Assembly: GCF_008086205.1 (NCBI RefSeq)
Contig: NZ_VSKK01000002.1
Coordinates: forward strand, 124,001 to 188,000
Direction of reading: 5' to 3'
Source of the DNA: Bizionia myxarmorum
GTDB lineage: Bacteria; Bacteroidota; Bacteroidia; Flavobacteriales; Flavobacteriaceae
Length of the DNA: 64,000 nt
Shown here: piece after piece, positions 21,370 through 30,708 of the stretch
Position numbering within the stretch: the first letter of the stretch is position 1
Layout of the letters: each line of letters starts with the position of its first letter
The notes under the pieces: model-generated
Seen by the model: the letters and a program-made list of their open reading frames with translations, nothing else
The model's database searches: none
Told to the model about the DNA's origin: nothing
Program-made: the position numbers and the translations under genes

Positions 21370-22311
21370 ATGAAGATATTAGTTACTGGTGCTGTGGGTT
21401 TTATTGGCTCACATACAGCTGAACGTTTAAAAGAAATGGGTCACGAAGTGATTGGTGTGGATAATTTTTCACCTTATTACAGTGAATCTCTTAAAAAGTT
21501 GAACGAAAAAGCACTTCATAAAAAAGATGTAAATGTCTTGAAATTGGACTTACGTGCCGATAATTTAGCCGAAAGTTTACCAAAAGACATTGATTTTATA
21601 TTTCATTTTGCTGCGCAACCAGGCATTTCTACTACGTCTACTTTTGAAGATTATTTTACCAATAATATCATAGCCACCAAAAACCTTATTGATTACGCTT
21701 TACAGCTTGACCATTTAAAGTTATTTGTGAATATTGGAACCTCATCAATCTACGGATTAGAAGCTACTTTTCCGGAAGATGAAGCGCCGAAGCCAGCATC
21801 TCATTACGGCGTAACTAAATTAGCTGCCGAGCAATTAGTACTTCAAAAATCGCGAGAGAAGCAATTAAAGTCATGTTCATTACGCTTGTATTCTGTTTTT
21901 GGACCTCGTGAACGTCCAGAAAAAATGTATACTAAACTTATTGCCTGCGGTTATAATAAGGATGCTTTTCCTTTATATGAAGGTAGTTCCACACATTTAC
22001 GCAGTTTTACTTTTGTGGATGATATTGTGGATGGCGTGGTAAGTGTTATGAATAATATAGATGCTGTTGATGGCGAAATTATAAATCTTGGCACAGAGGT
22101 AGAACATACAACGCAAGACGGTATTGATGCTGTAGCGAAAGTCATGGATATGGAGATTGCTATCAATCATGTTTCAGCTCGAGCGGGTGATCAGTTACGA
22201 ACCAAAGCTAATATTGATAAAGCGAGACGGTTACTAAATTATAATCCGCAAACAACGTTGTTGGAAGGTGTGGAGAAGCAAGTCGCTTGGTATCGAGAAA
22301 ATTTTCTATAG
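21370..22311 (+). CDS. NAD-dependent sugar epimerase/dehydratase
   Basis: 313-residue extended SDR protein. The NAD-binding loop is TGAVGFIGSH (residues 6-15), and the active site has GTSSIYG and Tyr146-x3-Lys150 in SHYGVTKLA. The layout (DNFSPYYSESLK, FGPRERPEKMYTKLIA, NLGTEVEHT) resembles UDP-glucuronate or UDP-glucose 4-epimerases. It probably supplies a nucleotide sugar for envelope glycans. The gene is divergent from the GT2 operon, and its end overlaps the end of the convergent meaB by 6 bases. The exact substrate cannot be read. Confidence 0.85.
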   Translation: MKILVTGAVGFIGSHTAERLKEMGHEVIGVDNFSPYYSESLKKLNEKALHKKDVNVLKLDLRADNLAESLPKDIDFIFHFAAQPGISTTSTFEDYFTNNIIATKNLIDYALQLDHLKLFVNIGTSSIYGLEATFPEDEAPKPASHYGVTKLAAEQLVLQKSREKQLKSCSLRLYSVFGPRERPEKMYTKLIACGYNKDAFPLYEGSSTHLRSFTFVDDIVDGVVSVMNNIDAVDGEIINLGTEVEHTTQDGIDAVAKVMDMEIAINHVSARAGDQLRTKANIDKARRLLNYNPQTTLLEGVEKQVAWYRENFL

Positions 22312-23394
22312 ATTTACTTTCAGCCTCAATAAATAATCGGCGGCCGCAAAAGGGGTTGTTTTCTGTGCTTCAATTAATTCAACTTGGATTTTTAGCTCTT
22401 TTTTAATTAGGTCATTATTAAAGAAATCGGCGTGTAATTGGTCTTTAATCGTTTCAATAAGCCAGAATTTGTTTTGTTCATGACGCCTATGATCAAAATA
22501 ACCATTGCTCTTTGTTTGCGAGACGTAGCTATCAATCATGTCCCAAATAACATCAATTCCTTCATTGTGCAAAGCACTGCATAGCACAACTTTGGGTGTC
22601 CAACCCGAATCTTTTTTAGGATATAAATGTATAGCACGGTTAAATTCTAGTTTGGCTATTTTAGCAGACCTCATATTATCACCATCGGCTTTATTGATGG
22701 CAATGGAATCGGCCATTTCAATAATTCCGCGTTTAATACCTTGCAATTCATCGCCAGCGCCCGCTAATTTCAAAAGTAAAAAGAAATCCACCATACTATG
22801 AACGGCTGTTTCACTTTGGCCTACCCCAACGGTTTCTATTAGAATGGTATCAAAACCAGCTGCTTCACAAAGGATAATGGTTTCACGTGTTTTTCTAGCA
22901 ACGCCTCCCAAAGATTCTCCTGATGGTGATGGGCGAATATAAACATTGACGTCTTTTACCAAATCTTCCATCCGCGTTTTATCACCAAGAATACTGCCTT
23001 TGGTTACGGAGCTACTCGGATCAATTGCTAATACGGCAATTTTTTTTCCTTTTTGTGAAAGGTGTTTGCCAAAGGATTCTATAAAGGTACTTTTTCCCAC
23101 GCCTGGCACGCCTGTAATCCCGATTCTAACCGATTTGTTGGCATGCGGTAAACAACCTTTTATAATGGCATTAGACTGTTCCGAATGCTTTTTATTCCGG
23201 CTTTCAATTAAGGTAATAGCACGACTTAAGGCTGTAATGTTTCCTTCTAAAATCGCTGAAATTAATTGTTCGGTTGAAGGTTTAGCTTGTCGGTGTTTTT
23301 TAATCGCATCAATAGCACTTTGGCTCGTCGTTTCAGAATAGGAAACGCCAGCTAATTCCTGCAAAGCTTTATTTTGTGCTGATTGTTTAGTCAA
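22306..23394 (-). CDS. meaB: MeaB-type G3E GTPase (methylmalonyl-CoA mutase chaperone)
   Basis: 362 residues. Chaperones and protects the B12-dependent methylmalonyl-CoA mutase. GTPase motifs: GITGVPGVGKSTFIESFG (P-loop), AIDPSSSVTKGSILGDKTRM, ETVGVGQSE and NKADGDN. No mutase gene is in the window, though a PduO-type adenosyltransferase that makes its cofactor lies at 34.6 kb. The start overlaps the end of the upstream DUF2911 gene by 8 bases, so the pair is coupled. Length and motifs are complete. Confidence 0.95.
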   Translation of the reverse strand: MTKQSAQNKALQELAGVSYSETTSQSAIDAIKKHRQAKPSTEQLISAILEGNITALSRAITLIESRNKKHSEQSNAIIKGCLPHANKSVRIGITGVPGVGKSTFIESFGKHLSQKGKKIAVLAIDPSSSVTKGSILGDKTRMEDLVKDVNVYIRPSPSGESLGGVARKTRETIILCEAAGFDTILIETVGVGQSETAVHSMVDFFLLLKLAGAGDELQGIKRGIIEMADSIAINKADGDNMRSAKIAKLEFNRAIHLYPKKDSGWTPKVVLCSALHNEGIDVIWDMIDSYVSQTKSNGYFDHRRHEQNKFWLIETIKDQLHADFFNNDLIKKELKIQVELIEAQKTTPFAAADYLLRLKVNL

Positions 23395-23953
23395 AAGTTT
23401 CTATTGGAACGGCTATTTTGGTTTCATCCCAAGCCATAGTTAGTGATAAATGATCCAGCGCATTGTCAAAACCAATAGTAAATTGCTCCACCGTAATTCC
23501 CGTTGCTTGCACAGGAACCGTCATAGTAATGACATCAAATTCTGGTTCGCGCATGGGTTTCATTTCTGTATCTACACCCCAAGGATATTGTTTTGAATTA
23601 AACATAACTTGCCAAGTGGAGTCATTTGGAATGGTCCACAAGGTATATTTTCCGGCGGGTAGAGAATCGTTATTGATTTTTAGGGGTTTGTTTATTTTGA
23701 AGGTCGTTGCTTCGTTAGCCCCAGTTCGCCACACTTGTTTGTAGGGTACCAGGCCTCCAAAAACCTCACGGCCACGTTTGGACGGACGGTTGTAAACAAT
23801 ATCTAACTGTAAATCGTTTTTAGAAAACGACACGGTATCAATTGGACTTTTTCGTGGTGCCATTAAACTGCCATCCACAAAAAAGGAATATAAAAATAAG
23901 CTTAAGGCAATTAGGATTAAGCAGCCTAAAAACCATTTAAAAAATCTATTCAT
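23387..23953 (-). CDS. DUF2911 family protein, membrane-anchored
   Basis: 188 residues with an N-terminal hydrophobic segment (about 7-26), probably an uncleaved anchor or signal peptide, then a beta-rich domain matching DUF2911 as I recall it: SFSKNDLQLDIVYNRPSKRG, VPYKQVWRTGANEATTF and LPAGKYTLWTIPN. DUF2911 proteins are common in Bacteroidota and have no known function. The gene overlaps meaB by 8 bases. The 150 bases upstream are very AT-rich with no clear promoter box for this strand. Confidence 0.85.
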   Translation of the reverse strand: MNRFFKWFLGCLILIALSLFLYSFFVDGSLMAPRKSPIDTVSFSKNDLQLDIVYNRPSKRGREVFGGLVPYKQVWRTGANEATTFKINKPLKINNDSLPAGKYTLWTIPNDSTWQVMFNSKQYPWGVDTEMKPMREPEFDVITMTVPVQATGITVEQFTIGFDNALDHLSLTMAWDETKIAVPIETFD

Positions 23954-24111
23954 AGAGTATTTTTATTAGTGATATAAAGATACTTCAAATGTTATTTTTA
24001 ATAAAACTTATCACATTTATTTAAGAGTTATTTTTAAAAAAAAAATTATGTGTTGTTTTAACTTTTTTAATTAGAGGTATAAAAATATTAAAATCATTGA
24101 ATATAGTTGTT

Positions 24112-24119
24112 TACTTTTG
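24112..24119 (+). promoter_or_regulatory. -7 box of the M23 peptidase gene
   Basis: TACTTTTG matches TAnnTTTG and ends 14 bases before the ATG at 24134. It lies inside a longer frame that would start at a TTG at 24107, which argues for the internal ATG. A TTG -33 element at normal spacing is absent. Confidence 0.45.
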
Positions 24120-24133
24120 AATTTTACAAAGCT

Positions 24134-24826
24134 ATGAACTCCATCAAATTTGCTTCTTTTTTACAGACCATTAGTGTATCTCCATTATACGTTTTGGATG
24201 GGGAAATTCCGCTATCGGACTATGTTGCTATTGATTTATCTTTAGGTAATACCGAATTGGATACGTTTAATATAGCATCATCACAAGCATGGTCCATTTT
24301 TATGGAACGTTATTGTAAACAATATCATGCACAAGTGGCTTACGGCGGTTATAATGAAGCCCGCAATATCTATAAACGCAGTAGCTATTTTAATCAATCT
24401 GATTTAGAGACGGAGCGCAATATTCATTTGGGTTTAGATTTATGGATTTCAGCTGGAACTGCTATTTATGCCCCATTGGATGGCATTATTCACAGCTTTG
24501 CTAATAATGCTAATTTTGGCGATTATGGTCCCACCATCATTTTGGAACATCATATTCAGGATATTACATTCTATACGTTGTATGGGCATTTAAGTTTGGA
24601 TTCTATTTCAAATTTAAAGCTTGGCGATGTTGTTTTTCAAAATTCTTGCTTCGCTAGGTTAGGCGATTCTTACGTTAATGGGGATTATGCGCCGCATTTA
24701 CATTTTCAGATAATTCGGGATATAGAAGGATTTAGAGGTGATTATCCAGGTGTCTGTAATAAAAAAGATCTGGACAAGTTTTTACAAAACTGTCCAGATC
24801 CTAATCTGATATTGAAGCTAAAGTGA
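24134..24826 (+). CDS. M23 (LytM-type) metallopeptidase-like protein without signal peptide
   Basis: 230 residues. The zinc-site motifs of M23 peptidases are present: HxxxD in NIHLGLDLWISAGTAIYAP and HxH in HLHFQII, with YGHLSLDS between them. M23 enzymes usually cut peptidoglycan in the periplasm, but no signal peptide or membrane helix can be seen at the N-terminus (MNSIKFASFLQTISVSPL). Similar domains occur, as I recall, inside fusion proteins with a kinase-like phosphotransferase and a class III aminotransferase, so a cytoplasmic non-cell-wall role is possible. The gene converges on the T9SS-protein gene with no gap. Confidence 0.78.
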   Translation: MNSIKFASFLQTISVSPLYVLDGEIPLSDYVAIDLSLGNTELDTFNIASSQAWSIFMERYCKQYHAQVAYGGYNEARNIYKRSSYFNQSDLETERNIHLGLDLWISAGTAIYAPLDGIIHSFANNANFGDYGPTIILEHHIQDITFYTLYGHLSLDSISNLKLGDVVFQNSCFARLGDSYVNGDYAPHLHFQIIRDIEGFRGDYPGVCNKKDLDKFLQNCPDPNLILKLK

Positions 24827-25606
24827 TTATTTTATAATTAGTTTCTTAATAGTTTGTCCCCATTCTGTATCAATTTTAACAATATAACTGCCCGCTTCAA
24901 AACGGCTCACATCAATATCTTTACTGGTAGTTTTTAGGATTTGTTTTCCTAAAATCGAGAATATTTCAATATTATTTATGCTATTCGAGGTTTTAATATG
25001 CACCACATTTGTGGCAGGATTTGGATACATTTCCACCAGGTTATTTGCATTGAAAGTTTCTGTATGCAAGGTTTGAAAACTGATAGCACTGGCTGTTGGA
25101 TCATTTTGATCATATAAGTTTTGAGTCGCAATATTGATATAATTTTCAATATATATGGTATCGAATACGGGATCGCCATTTTCTACAAAGCGAATTTCAC
25201 CACTGGTAGGATTTGGATCGGCTATAATATCAAATAAAACAAGTTCAAAAGGACCTGGGCCATTTAGTATTATAGAAAACTGTCCGGCCTCATCACGACC
25301 TAAAAAATAGGCATCGCCAAAATCACCTGGACCCATAGAAATTGAAACCCATTCTGAAGCTGGTAAGTTAGAATTTCCAGTTACAAAATTCCCAATCGTT
25401 AATCCGGTTGGCACATAAAAACCTCCTCCCATATCATCTGTGCTATGATTGGTGACCGGTGCGCTAGGTGTTGCTAGAAAAGCCATTTGATAGTTTCCTG
25501 TATTTGCATTAATACCAACGAATGAAACGCCAAATTGATATGTTATTTGTGCTTGTATGCTCATGCAAAAGAGCAAAATTAAAGCGGTTGTATAAAGTTT
25601 TTTCAT
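24827..25606 (-). CDS. Secreted protein with type IX secretion (type A) sorting domain
   Basis: 259 residues. A Sec signal peptide (MKKLYTTALILLFCMSIQAQ) is followed by about 160 residues with no domain I recognise, then a C-terminal Por/type A sorting domain from about residue 190: VEMYPNPATNVVHIK, IEIFSILGKQIL, FEAGSYIVKI, ending in KKLIIK. It should therefore cross the outer membrane by the type IX system and be released or attached to A-LPS. It is 16 bases downstream of the 1626-residue secreted protein on the same strand, so they are probably one operon and may form one surface complex. Confidence 0.88.
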   Translation of the reverse strand: MKKLYTTALILLFCMSIQAQITYQFGVSFVGINANTGNYQMAFLATPSAPVTNHSTDDMGGGFYVPTGLTIGNFVTGNSNLPASEWVSISMGPGDFGDAYFLGRDEAGQFSIILNGPGPFELVLFDIIADPNPTSGEIRFVENGDPVFDTIYIENYINIATQNLYDQNDPTASAISFQTLHTETFNANNLVEMYPNPATNVVHIKTSNSINNIEIFSILGKQILKTTSKDIDVSRFEAGSYIVKIDTEWGQTIKKLIIK

Positions 25607-25622
25607 GAGAAGATGTTTTAAA

Positions 25623-28600
25623 TTAATTTGGTGTTTGTTCTGATATTAAAAAATAATTAGAATCTACATTGTCAGGATGATTTAAAATAATGGTTTTTAA
25701 TAGGCTTTTATCATTATTCGGACCTGCGTACCTAACCAAACCATCCATATTTATATCACCTGAATTGTAAGCGGGATAGGGGAAGTAATTACTACTTGAA
25801 CTATTGCCACTAGCATTTATAATGATGTTTTTTAAGCTTCCTGTATCATTTGAAGGTCCGAGATAGCGTGTTTTAGCATTATTATTTACATCGCCAGCAT
25901 ACAGCCCCGAAATACCCAAAGGCATAGCATAATCTGTTTGTGCTTCTAGTCCGAAAGTTGCGGTGCTACCATCGGTAAAGTCAACTAATGTGGTAGTTGT
26001 TATTAAAGGTATAGCGGATGCTGACATAATACCTAAATGATTTCTGTGATTAATGACTAAATAATAATCACCTGCCAATTGTTCGAAATTAATTGGTGAA
26101 ATGCCATCAATATCCACCACATCACCATCGCGCTGGATAAGCCCTGATTTAGAATCTATAAGTAACGTATTCGTAGTTGCATCCCGAATTTCAATCCAAA
26201 TCCAATCTACAATAGCATCATTGCCTGTCGCTGTAAATACGGCAGCATCACAGATTAGTCCATCACTGTAAGGACTTGTTGTTGGAATTAAACCCGCAAT
26301 CCGCAAGTCATCTCGCATTAAATTGTCTTCACCTATATTTCTGTTAAAAGAAGCGCCTTGCAAATAGGCTTTTGGTGAAACTAGTATCGGTTCTAAAAGT
26401 GTAATACTCTGAACGCATTCTATGGAACTGTTTTCAGACGCATCCATAGCGGTCCAGGTAATTGTTGTTTCGCCTAACGGGTAAGGTTCCGTTAGTAATA
26501 ATCCGTCACTACGAATAGCTTCAAAAGTTATGGTGCTAGAACAATTATCAGTAGCCGTTGGTTCGCTTATAATTAGGATGCTGTCCATTATTCCCATAGG
26601 AAGAATTTCTACTATGTTTTCGGGACAGGTAATTTCAGGTGCTTCTGTATCTTCTAAAACGGACCATACAAAACTAGTTGAAACGTCTAAGCTTCCCGGC
26701 TTACTTAGGGTAACGGTTACATTGTAAATACCATCATTATTTGGGCCGCCTGTAAGGGCAGTTTCATCAATTGTCCCAAATATTAATCCATTAGTTGGTT
26801 CAATATCGGTTCCTAAAGGTTGTCCGCTAATAGCATACACTAAATTATCCATAGGATTCCCACCGGATCCTTCCGCTTGGAAATCAGATAGTTCCAGTGT
26901 ACAACTAGATCTATTTGCAATGGGTTGTAGCTCCAACTCGGGATAGGCAATACCTAAAATTTCAATGCCATTAATTAATGGGTTTTGAATATTTTCAAAG
27001 AAACGAATCTCTAAAACACCATCCGTAACGCTGATGTTATTTTGAACCATGCCGGCTCGACGATGGCCAAACTCCGCTGAAATATCTAAATTATCAATTA
27101 ATCTTTCTTCTTCTAAGTTGATGCTAAAAATTCGTTCACCAGGTTGCGATGTGCCATTATATAAATTTGCAAAATAGAGATTCACAATATAATCTCCGTT
27201 TGGTAAGGCTATAGAAAAAATCATCGGGTAGGCTGGATCGCTTATACTTCGTTGAATGTGCATAACATCATAGTAGGTTGTAGCATCTATATAACTGGGA
27301 ATTGAGGCATCACGATTTTCGTAAATAACATCGGTTGATGCATATGCCGATCCGGATGAAACGGTATAAGAATCACCTGTTGAAGAGGTGTTATCCTCCC
27401 AATTGGGGCCACCATCAGTTGCTAATACTAAATCGCCTCCAGCATTGATGCGAACTAAAGGCGTGTAGATATCAGTTAATTCTCCGGTTAAAACCATAGA
27501 GACAGGCGAATTCCCTCCAGAATGCACTACTTCCATACTAGCCGTTTTAATCCCAACTATGTTTTCAGAAATAAAATCGATGGGAACTTTAACGGAGGAA
27601 CCCGGATTAATGTTGAACGGCAAGCTTACATCTGAAGTAAATAATGCGGCATCTATACCCGTGAAATTTAAAGCGGTAACGGAAATTATATCATCTGTTG
27701 GGCCACCTTCATTATTTAAAAGAATATACTTGCTGCGTTGGGAATTGTTTACAGGTGTTATTCCAAAATCCAGATTGGATGGTTCTATTGCTACCACACC
27801 GTTTTGATTTTCGTACACATTAATAAAATCCCAAGTAGCGGTAAATGGATTTGCAGTGGTATCTGATCGTGAAGTAGAAATGATTCCAACAGCCAAACCT
27901 TGAGTATCTAAAGGGTCTAGAAAATTAGCCGGTAACAATATGGTTGGGCCTAATACATTTAAAGTTTCACCACCATCAATGGAGTAGAAGGGTTGAGCTA
28001 AACTCGTTGCAGGATCAATGGATACATACACGTCTACCGACCCCGAATTAATAATATCTGGTATATCATAGCTTGTATTTAAAGTAATAATTCCCTCGGA
28101 TTCTAAAATTAATTGTAAGCCATGGACAGCATCGTTATTGGCGGTGCCGTTCATAAAAACATATTTTAAATAGTTGTCTTGATCGCCAGTACCTATTTGT
28201 ATTCCAAAAGATTGATAATCTACGGGTTCATTTTGAATACCACCAGAGCCAAAATAAGGCGACTCTAATTTAGAATGCACCGTAAATGGTGGAGAATTGG
28301 TATCGACATTTATTCCAAATTGAAAGCCGTAATCTTGATCGTTTAAAGCTTCAAATGCATCACCTACTGATACAGCATCAACTGTTGCTTTTCCGGCTGC
28401 GCCACCAAATGACATTTCATTGGTGCTAAATTGATCTAAATAATTGGTAGTGCCAGAAGGATCTAACATTAACCCCGTAAAACCTAAACCGAATAATCCT
28501 GTTCCAGGATTATTATTCCAGAATGGATAATCAATTGGTAAATTGGTGGTTAATCCGTTATTGGCATCTAATGGAAACATATCATTAACGTCTAGAAAAC

Positions 28601-30503
28601 CATCATTGTCATCATCAGGGTCGTTTAAATCGGATATAAAATCGCCATCATTATCTTTTGGCTTACTGCTTTGTGAGCAGATATTGGTGCCGTTATCTAT
28701 TTCATCTTGGTTGGTATAACCATCACCATCATTGTCTGCTAAAGGATCATAACCTTCGTCTCCAGGTTGCAAACAAATTAAATCAGAAGGTTCAAAAACG
28801 GTTATGCTGTTGGCACCATAGGTAACGGCCCAAACGGTTCCGGGAAAAATGGATTCATCACCTAAAGCAATAACATCTAAAGGAATACTTCCAAAGCCGT
28901 TAAAAGGAACTTCTTGTTCTAGAACAGCATCACCTTCTTCGTTTAAAATGTAGCGATTTATGTCGCCGTTAAAGGAGGCTGTGAGGATATTACCTTTCAT
29001 AACACCACCAAAATTAGTAGCCGTATATTCAGCAATACCGTTGGTGGATTCCGCTTTAATATCTAAAATATTTGTTTTAGGGCTGCCAAGGGGTTCATCC
29101 ACTAAATATTCACCCTGTTCTGGTTTGTCAGGAAAATCAGCAATAGAAAAGGATTCGTTAAAATAACCTTCAGTTCCCACTAATAAATCGGCCACCAAAT
29201 AGGTGTCTGTTGCCGACCAAGAACCGCTGATTTTTTTATAGGCAATTACATTTGCTCGGGATGCGAAGGCTCTGATGGGGTTGGGATGTCCGCCATAATA
29301 GGTTTCATTCGCATCAGCTGTTGTGCCGATATAATGCAGTGGATCTTCAGAAAACTCACTACCACTTTCATTCATTTCATTGGTTATATAATGCAAGGCT
29401 GGGTCGTATGTTACGGTGCTGCCATCCCCTAAAAAGGTATCTGTGGCGGTGTCATAAATTTTAGGTTTACCGCCCCAAAGAGCATTGGGACCATTATCTG
29501 ATGTGTAAATTCTATTATTTTCTGTGACTAAAATATCATAGGCATTTCTATAACCTGGTGAAAAAACCTGAAGCGGACCACCAACTTCTGGAAAGGCTTG
29601 GTTTAAACTATTGTTGCCACCAAATGGATCCCCTAAATCAATTATAGCGGTATACATGGGATGTCCAACAGGGTAGGGGAAATCGGGATGTGAATTATCA
29701 ATATCAATCCGCGTTGGATCGTTTAAAGTTGGTAAATCATAAACATAATTGGTGTTGTTTCGTGGATCGGTATAAACCGTCATCCCTTCTAATTGGGTCA
29801 AGTTTACAATAAGAATAGAAGCCGATAGAAAAAACTCGGGTGTTCCCGCAAAGTTATTACTGGGCGCGCCTTTATTGGTCTGGCCCCCTTGAGCGATTAA
29901 TAAATAGGTGATGCCTTCTTTTTCAAACATATCCAAGCCGTTAATGGCGTGGTTTTCTTCACATCTGGGTAAGCCGCGAACTAAATCCGTTTTGACCCAA
30001 ACGCCATTTAGTTTTTCTATTTTAGAAAGCATACTGGAATTGGTATCCAAGTTACTATCATTTCCAGCCGAACCACCGCCTAATAAATAGTCTGATGAGG
30101 TAACATATAGAATAGGATTTAAAGCTGTTCCAGCGGTTAAAATACCGGTAACCAAACGCTGTTGACTTGGATTTCGAATCCCTAAATCATTATGATTGGG
30201 AATTCCGGTTCTGATTATGGAAATTTCTTCCGTATCAATCACCGTATAAGTACCATTTCCCGGTGTGGCATTATCCCGTTCAATGGTATAAGCCCAAATA
30301 AGTCCATTTTGTTGGGAAACATACAAACGGTCGTCGGGACCAAAATCTAAAGACGTTGGATTTAAAACACCTTCATTAATTAAGCCTGTTGATCCAAAGC
30401 TAATGGTTTGTGAATAGATATGGGGAAATTGAAACACACAGCTAAAAGCGCATGTTAAGACAAAAAAACGGATTGCCTTTTTAATAGAATAAAGAAACAT
30501 CAT
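25623..30503 (-). CDS. Very large secreted multidomain protein (beta-propeller, TSP3, malectin, HYR)
   Basis: 1626 residues with an N-terminal signal (about 1-31). Order by rough residue: 33-560 glucose/sorbosone-dehydrogenase-like propeller (TSLDFGPDDRLYVSQQNGLI); 588-650 thrombospondin type 3 Ca-binding repeats (DNDGDGYTNQDEIDNG); 660-900 lectin/LamG-like beta domain; 900-1010 ASH-like choice-of-anchor region (EPSNLDFGITPV); 1015-1185 malectin-like carbohydrate-binding domain; 1190-1285 cadherin-like; 1286-1375 HYR; then a C-terminal region ending with two dockerin-like GD(V/I)N motifs. No sorting domain is visible. A role in binding or degrading extracellular glycans is likely, but the catalytic function is unproven. 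Confidence 0.82.
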   Translation of the reverse strand: MMFLYSIKKAIRFFVLTCAFSCVFQFPHIYSQTISFGSTGLINEGVLNPTSLDFGPDDRLYVSQQNGLIWAYTIERDNATPGNGTYTVIDTEEISIIRTGIPNHNDLGIRNPSQQRLVTGILTAGTALNPILYVTSSDYLLGGGSAGNDSNLDTNSSMLSKIEKLNGVWVKTDLVRGLPRCEENHAINGLDMFEKEGITYLLIAQGGQTNKGAPSNNFAGTPEFFLSASILIVNLTQLEGMTVYTDPRNNTNYVYDLPTLNDPTRIDIDNSHPDFPYPVGHPMYTAIIDLGDPFGGNNSLNQAFPEVGGPLQVFSPGYRNAYDILVTENNRIYTSDNGPNALWGGKPKIYDTATDTFLGDGSTVTYDPALHYITNEMNESGSEFSEDPLHYIGTTADANETYYGGHPNPIRAFASRANVIAYKKISGSWSATDTYLVADLLVGTEGYFNESFSIADFPDKPEQGEYLVDEPLGSPKTNILDIKAESTNGIAEYTATNFGGVMKGNILTASFNGDINRYILNEEGDAVLEQEVPFNGFGSIPLDVIALGDESIFPGTVWAVTYGANSITVFEPSDLICLQPGDEGYDPLADNDGDGYTNQDEIDNGTNICSQSSKPKDNDGDFISDLNDPDDDNDGFLDVNDMFPLDANNGLTTNLPIDYPFWNNNPGTGLFGLGFTGLMLDPSGTTNYLDQFSTNEMSFGGAAGKATVDAVSVGDAFEALNDQDYGFQFGINVDTNSPPFTVHSKLESPYFGSGGIQNEPVDYQSFGIQIGTGDQDNYLKYVFMNGTANNDAVHGLQLILESEGIITLNTSYDIPDIINSGSVDVYVSIDPATSLAQPFYSIDGGETLNVLGPTILLPANFLDPLDTQGLAVGIISTSRSDTTANPFTATWDFINVYENQNGVVAIEPSNLDFGITPVNNSQRSKYILLNNEGGPTDDIISVTALNFTGIDAALFTSDVSLPFNINPGSSVKVPIDFISENIVGIKTASMEVVHSGGNSPVSMVLTGELTDIYTPLVRINAGGDLVLATDGGPNWEDNTSSTGDSYTVSSGSAYASTDVIYENRDASIPSYIDATTYYDVMHIQRSISDPAYPMIFSIALPNGDYIVNLYFANLYNGTSQPGERIFSINLEEERLIDNLDISAEFGHRRAGMVQNNISVTDGVLEIRFFENIQNPLINGIEILGIAYPELELQPIANRSSCTLELSDFQAEGSGGNPMDNLVYAISGQPLGTDIEPTNGLIFGTIDETALTGGPNNDGIYNVTVTLSKPGSLDVSTSFVWSVLEDTEAPEITCPENIVEILPMGIMDSILIISEPTATDNCSSTITFEAIRSDGLLLTEPYPLGETTITWTAMDASENSSIECVQSITLLEPILVSPKAYLQGASFNRNIGEDNLMRDDLRIAGLIPTTSPYSDGLICDAAVFTATGNDAIVDWIWIEIRDATTNTLLIDSKSGLIQRDGDVVDIDGISPINFEQLAGDYYLVINHRNHLGIMSASAIPLITTTTLVDFTDGSTATFGLEAQTDYAMPLGISGLYAGDVNNNAKTRYLGPSNDTGSLKNIIINASGNSSSSNYFPYPAYNSGDINMDGLVRYAGPNNDKSLLKTIILNHPDNVDSNYFLISEQTPN

Positions 30504-30654
30504 GTTATTTTATTTTCGGTTAGCTTGCTATTAATCGAAAAAAAATCGTGGAACGTATCCACAGTAAAAATAGGGATATGCTATGATATTTTGTTGATAA
30601 TCAGCTGGTATTCGATAAACACGTTCAAATAGTCGTTATACGCATCAAAACCAA

Positions 30655-30683
30655 AAAAATCCGAAGCAATGCTTCGGATTTTT
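30655..30683 (-). terminator. Intrinsic terminator after secA
   Basis: A perfect stem of ATCCGAAGC with GCTTCGGAT around AAT, flanked by A and T runs on both sides, 26 bases downstream of the secA stop. The flanks would let it act in both directions. Confidence 0.9.
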
Positions 30684-30708
30684 CTTATAAAATATTTGAA
30701 TTCTATTT

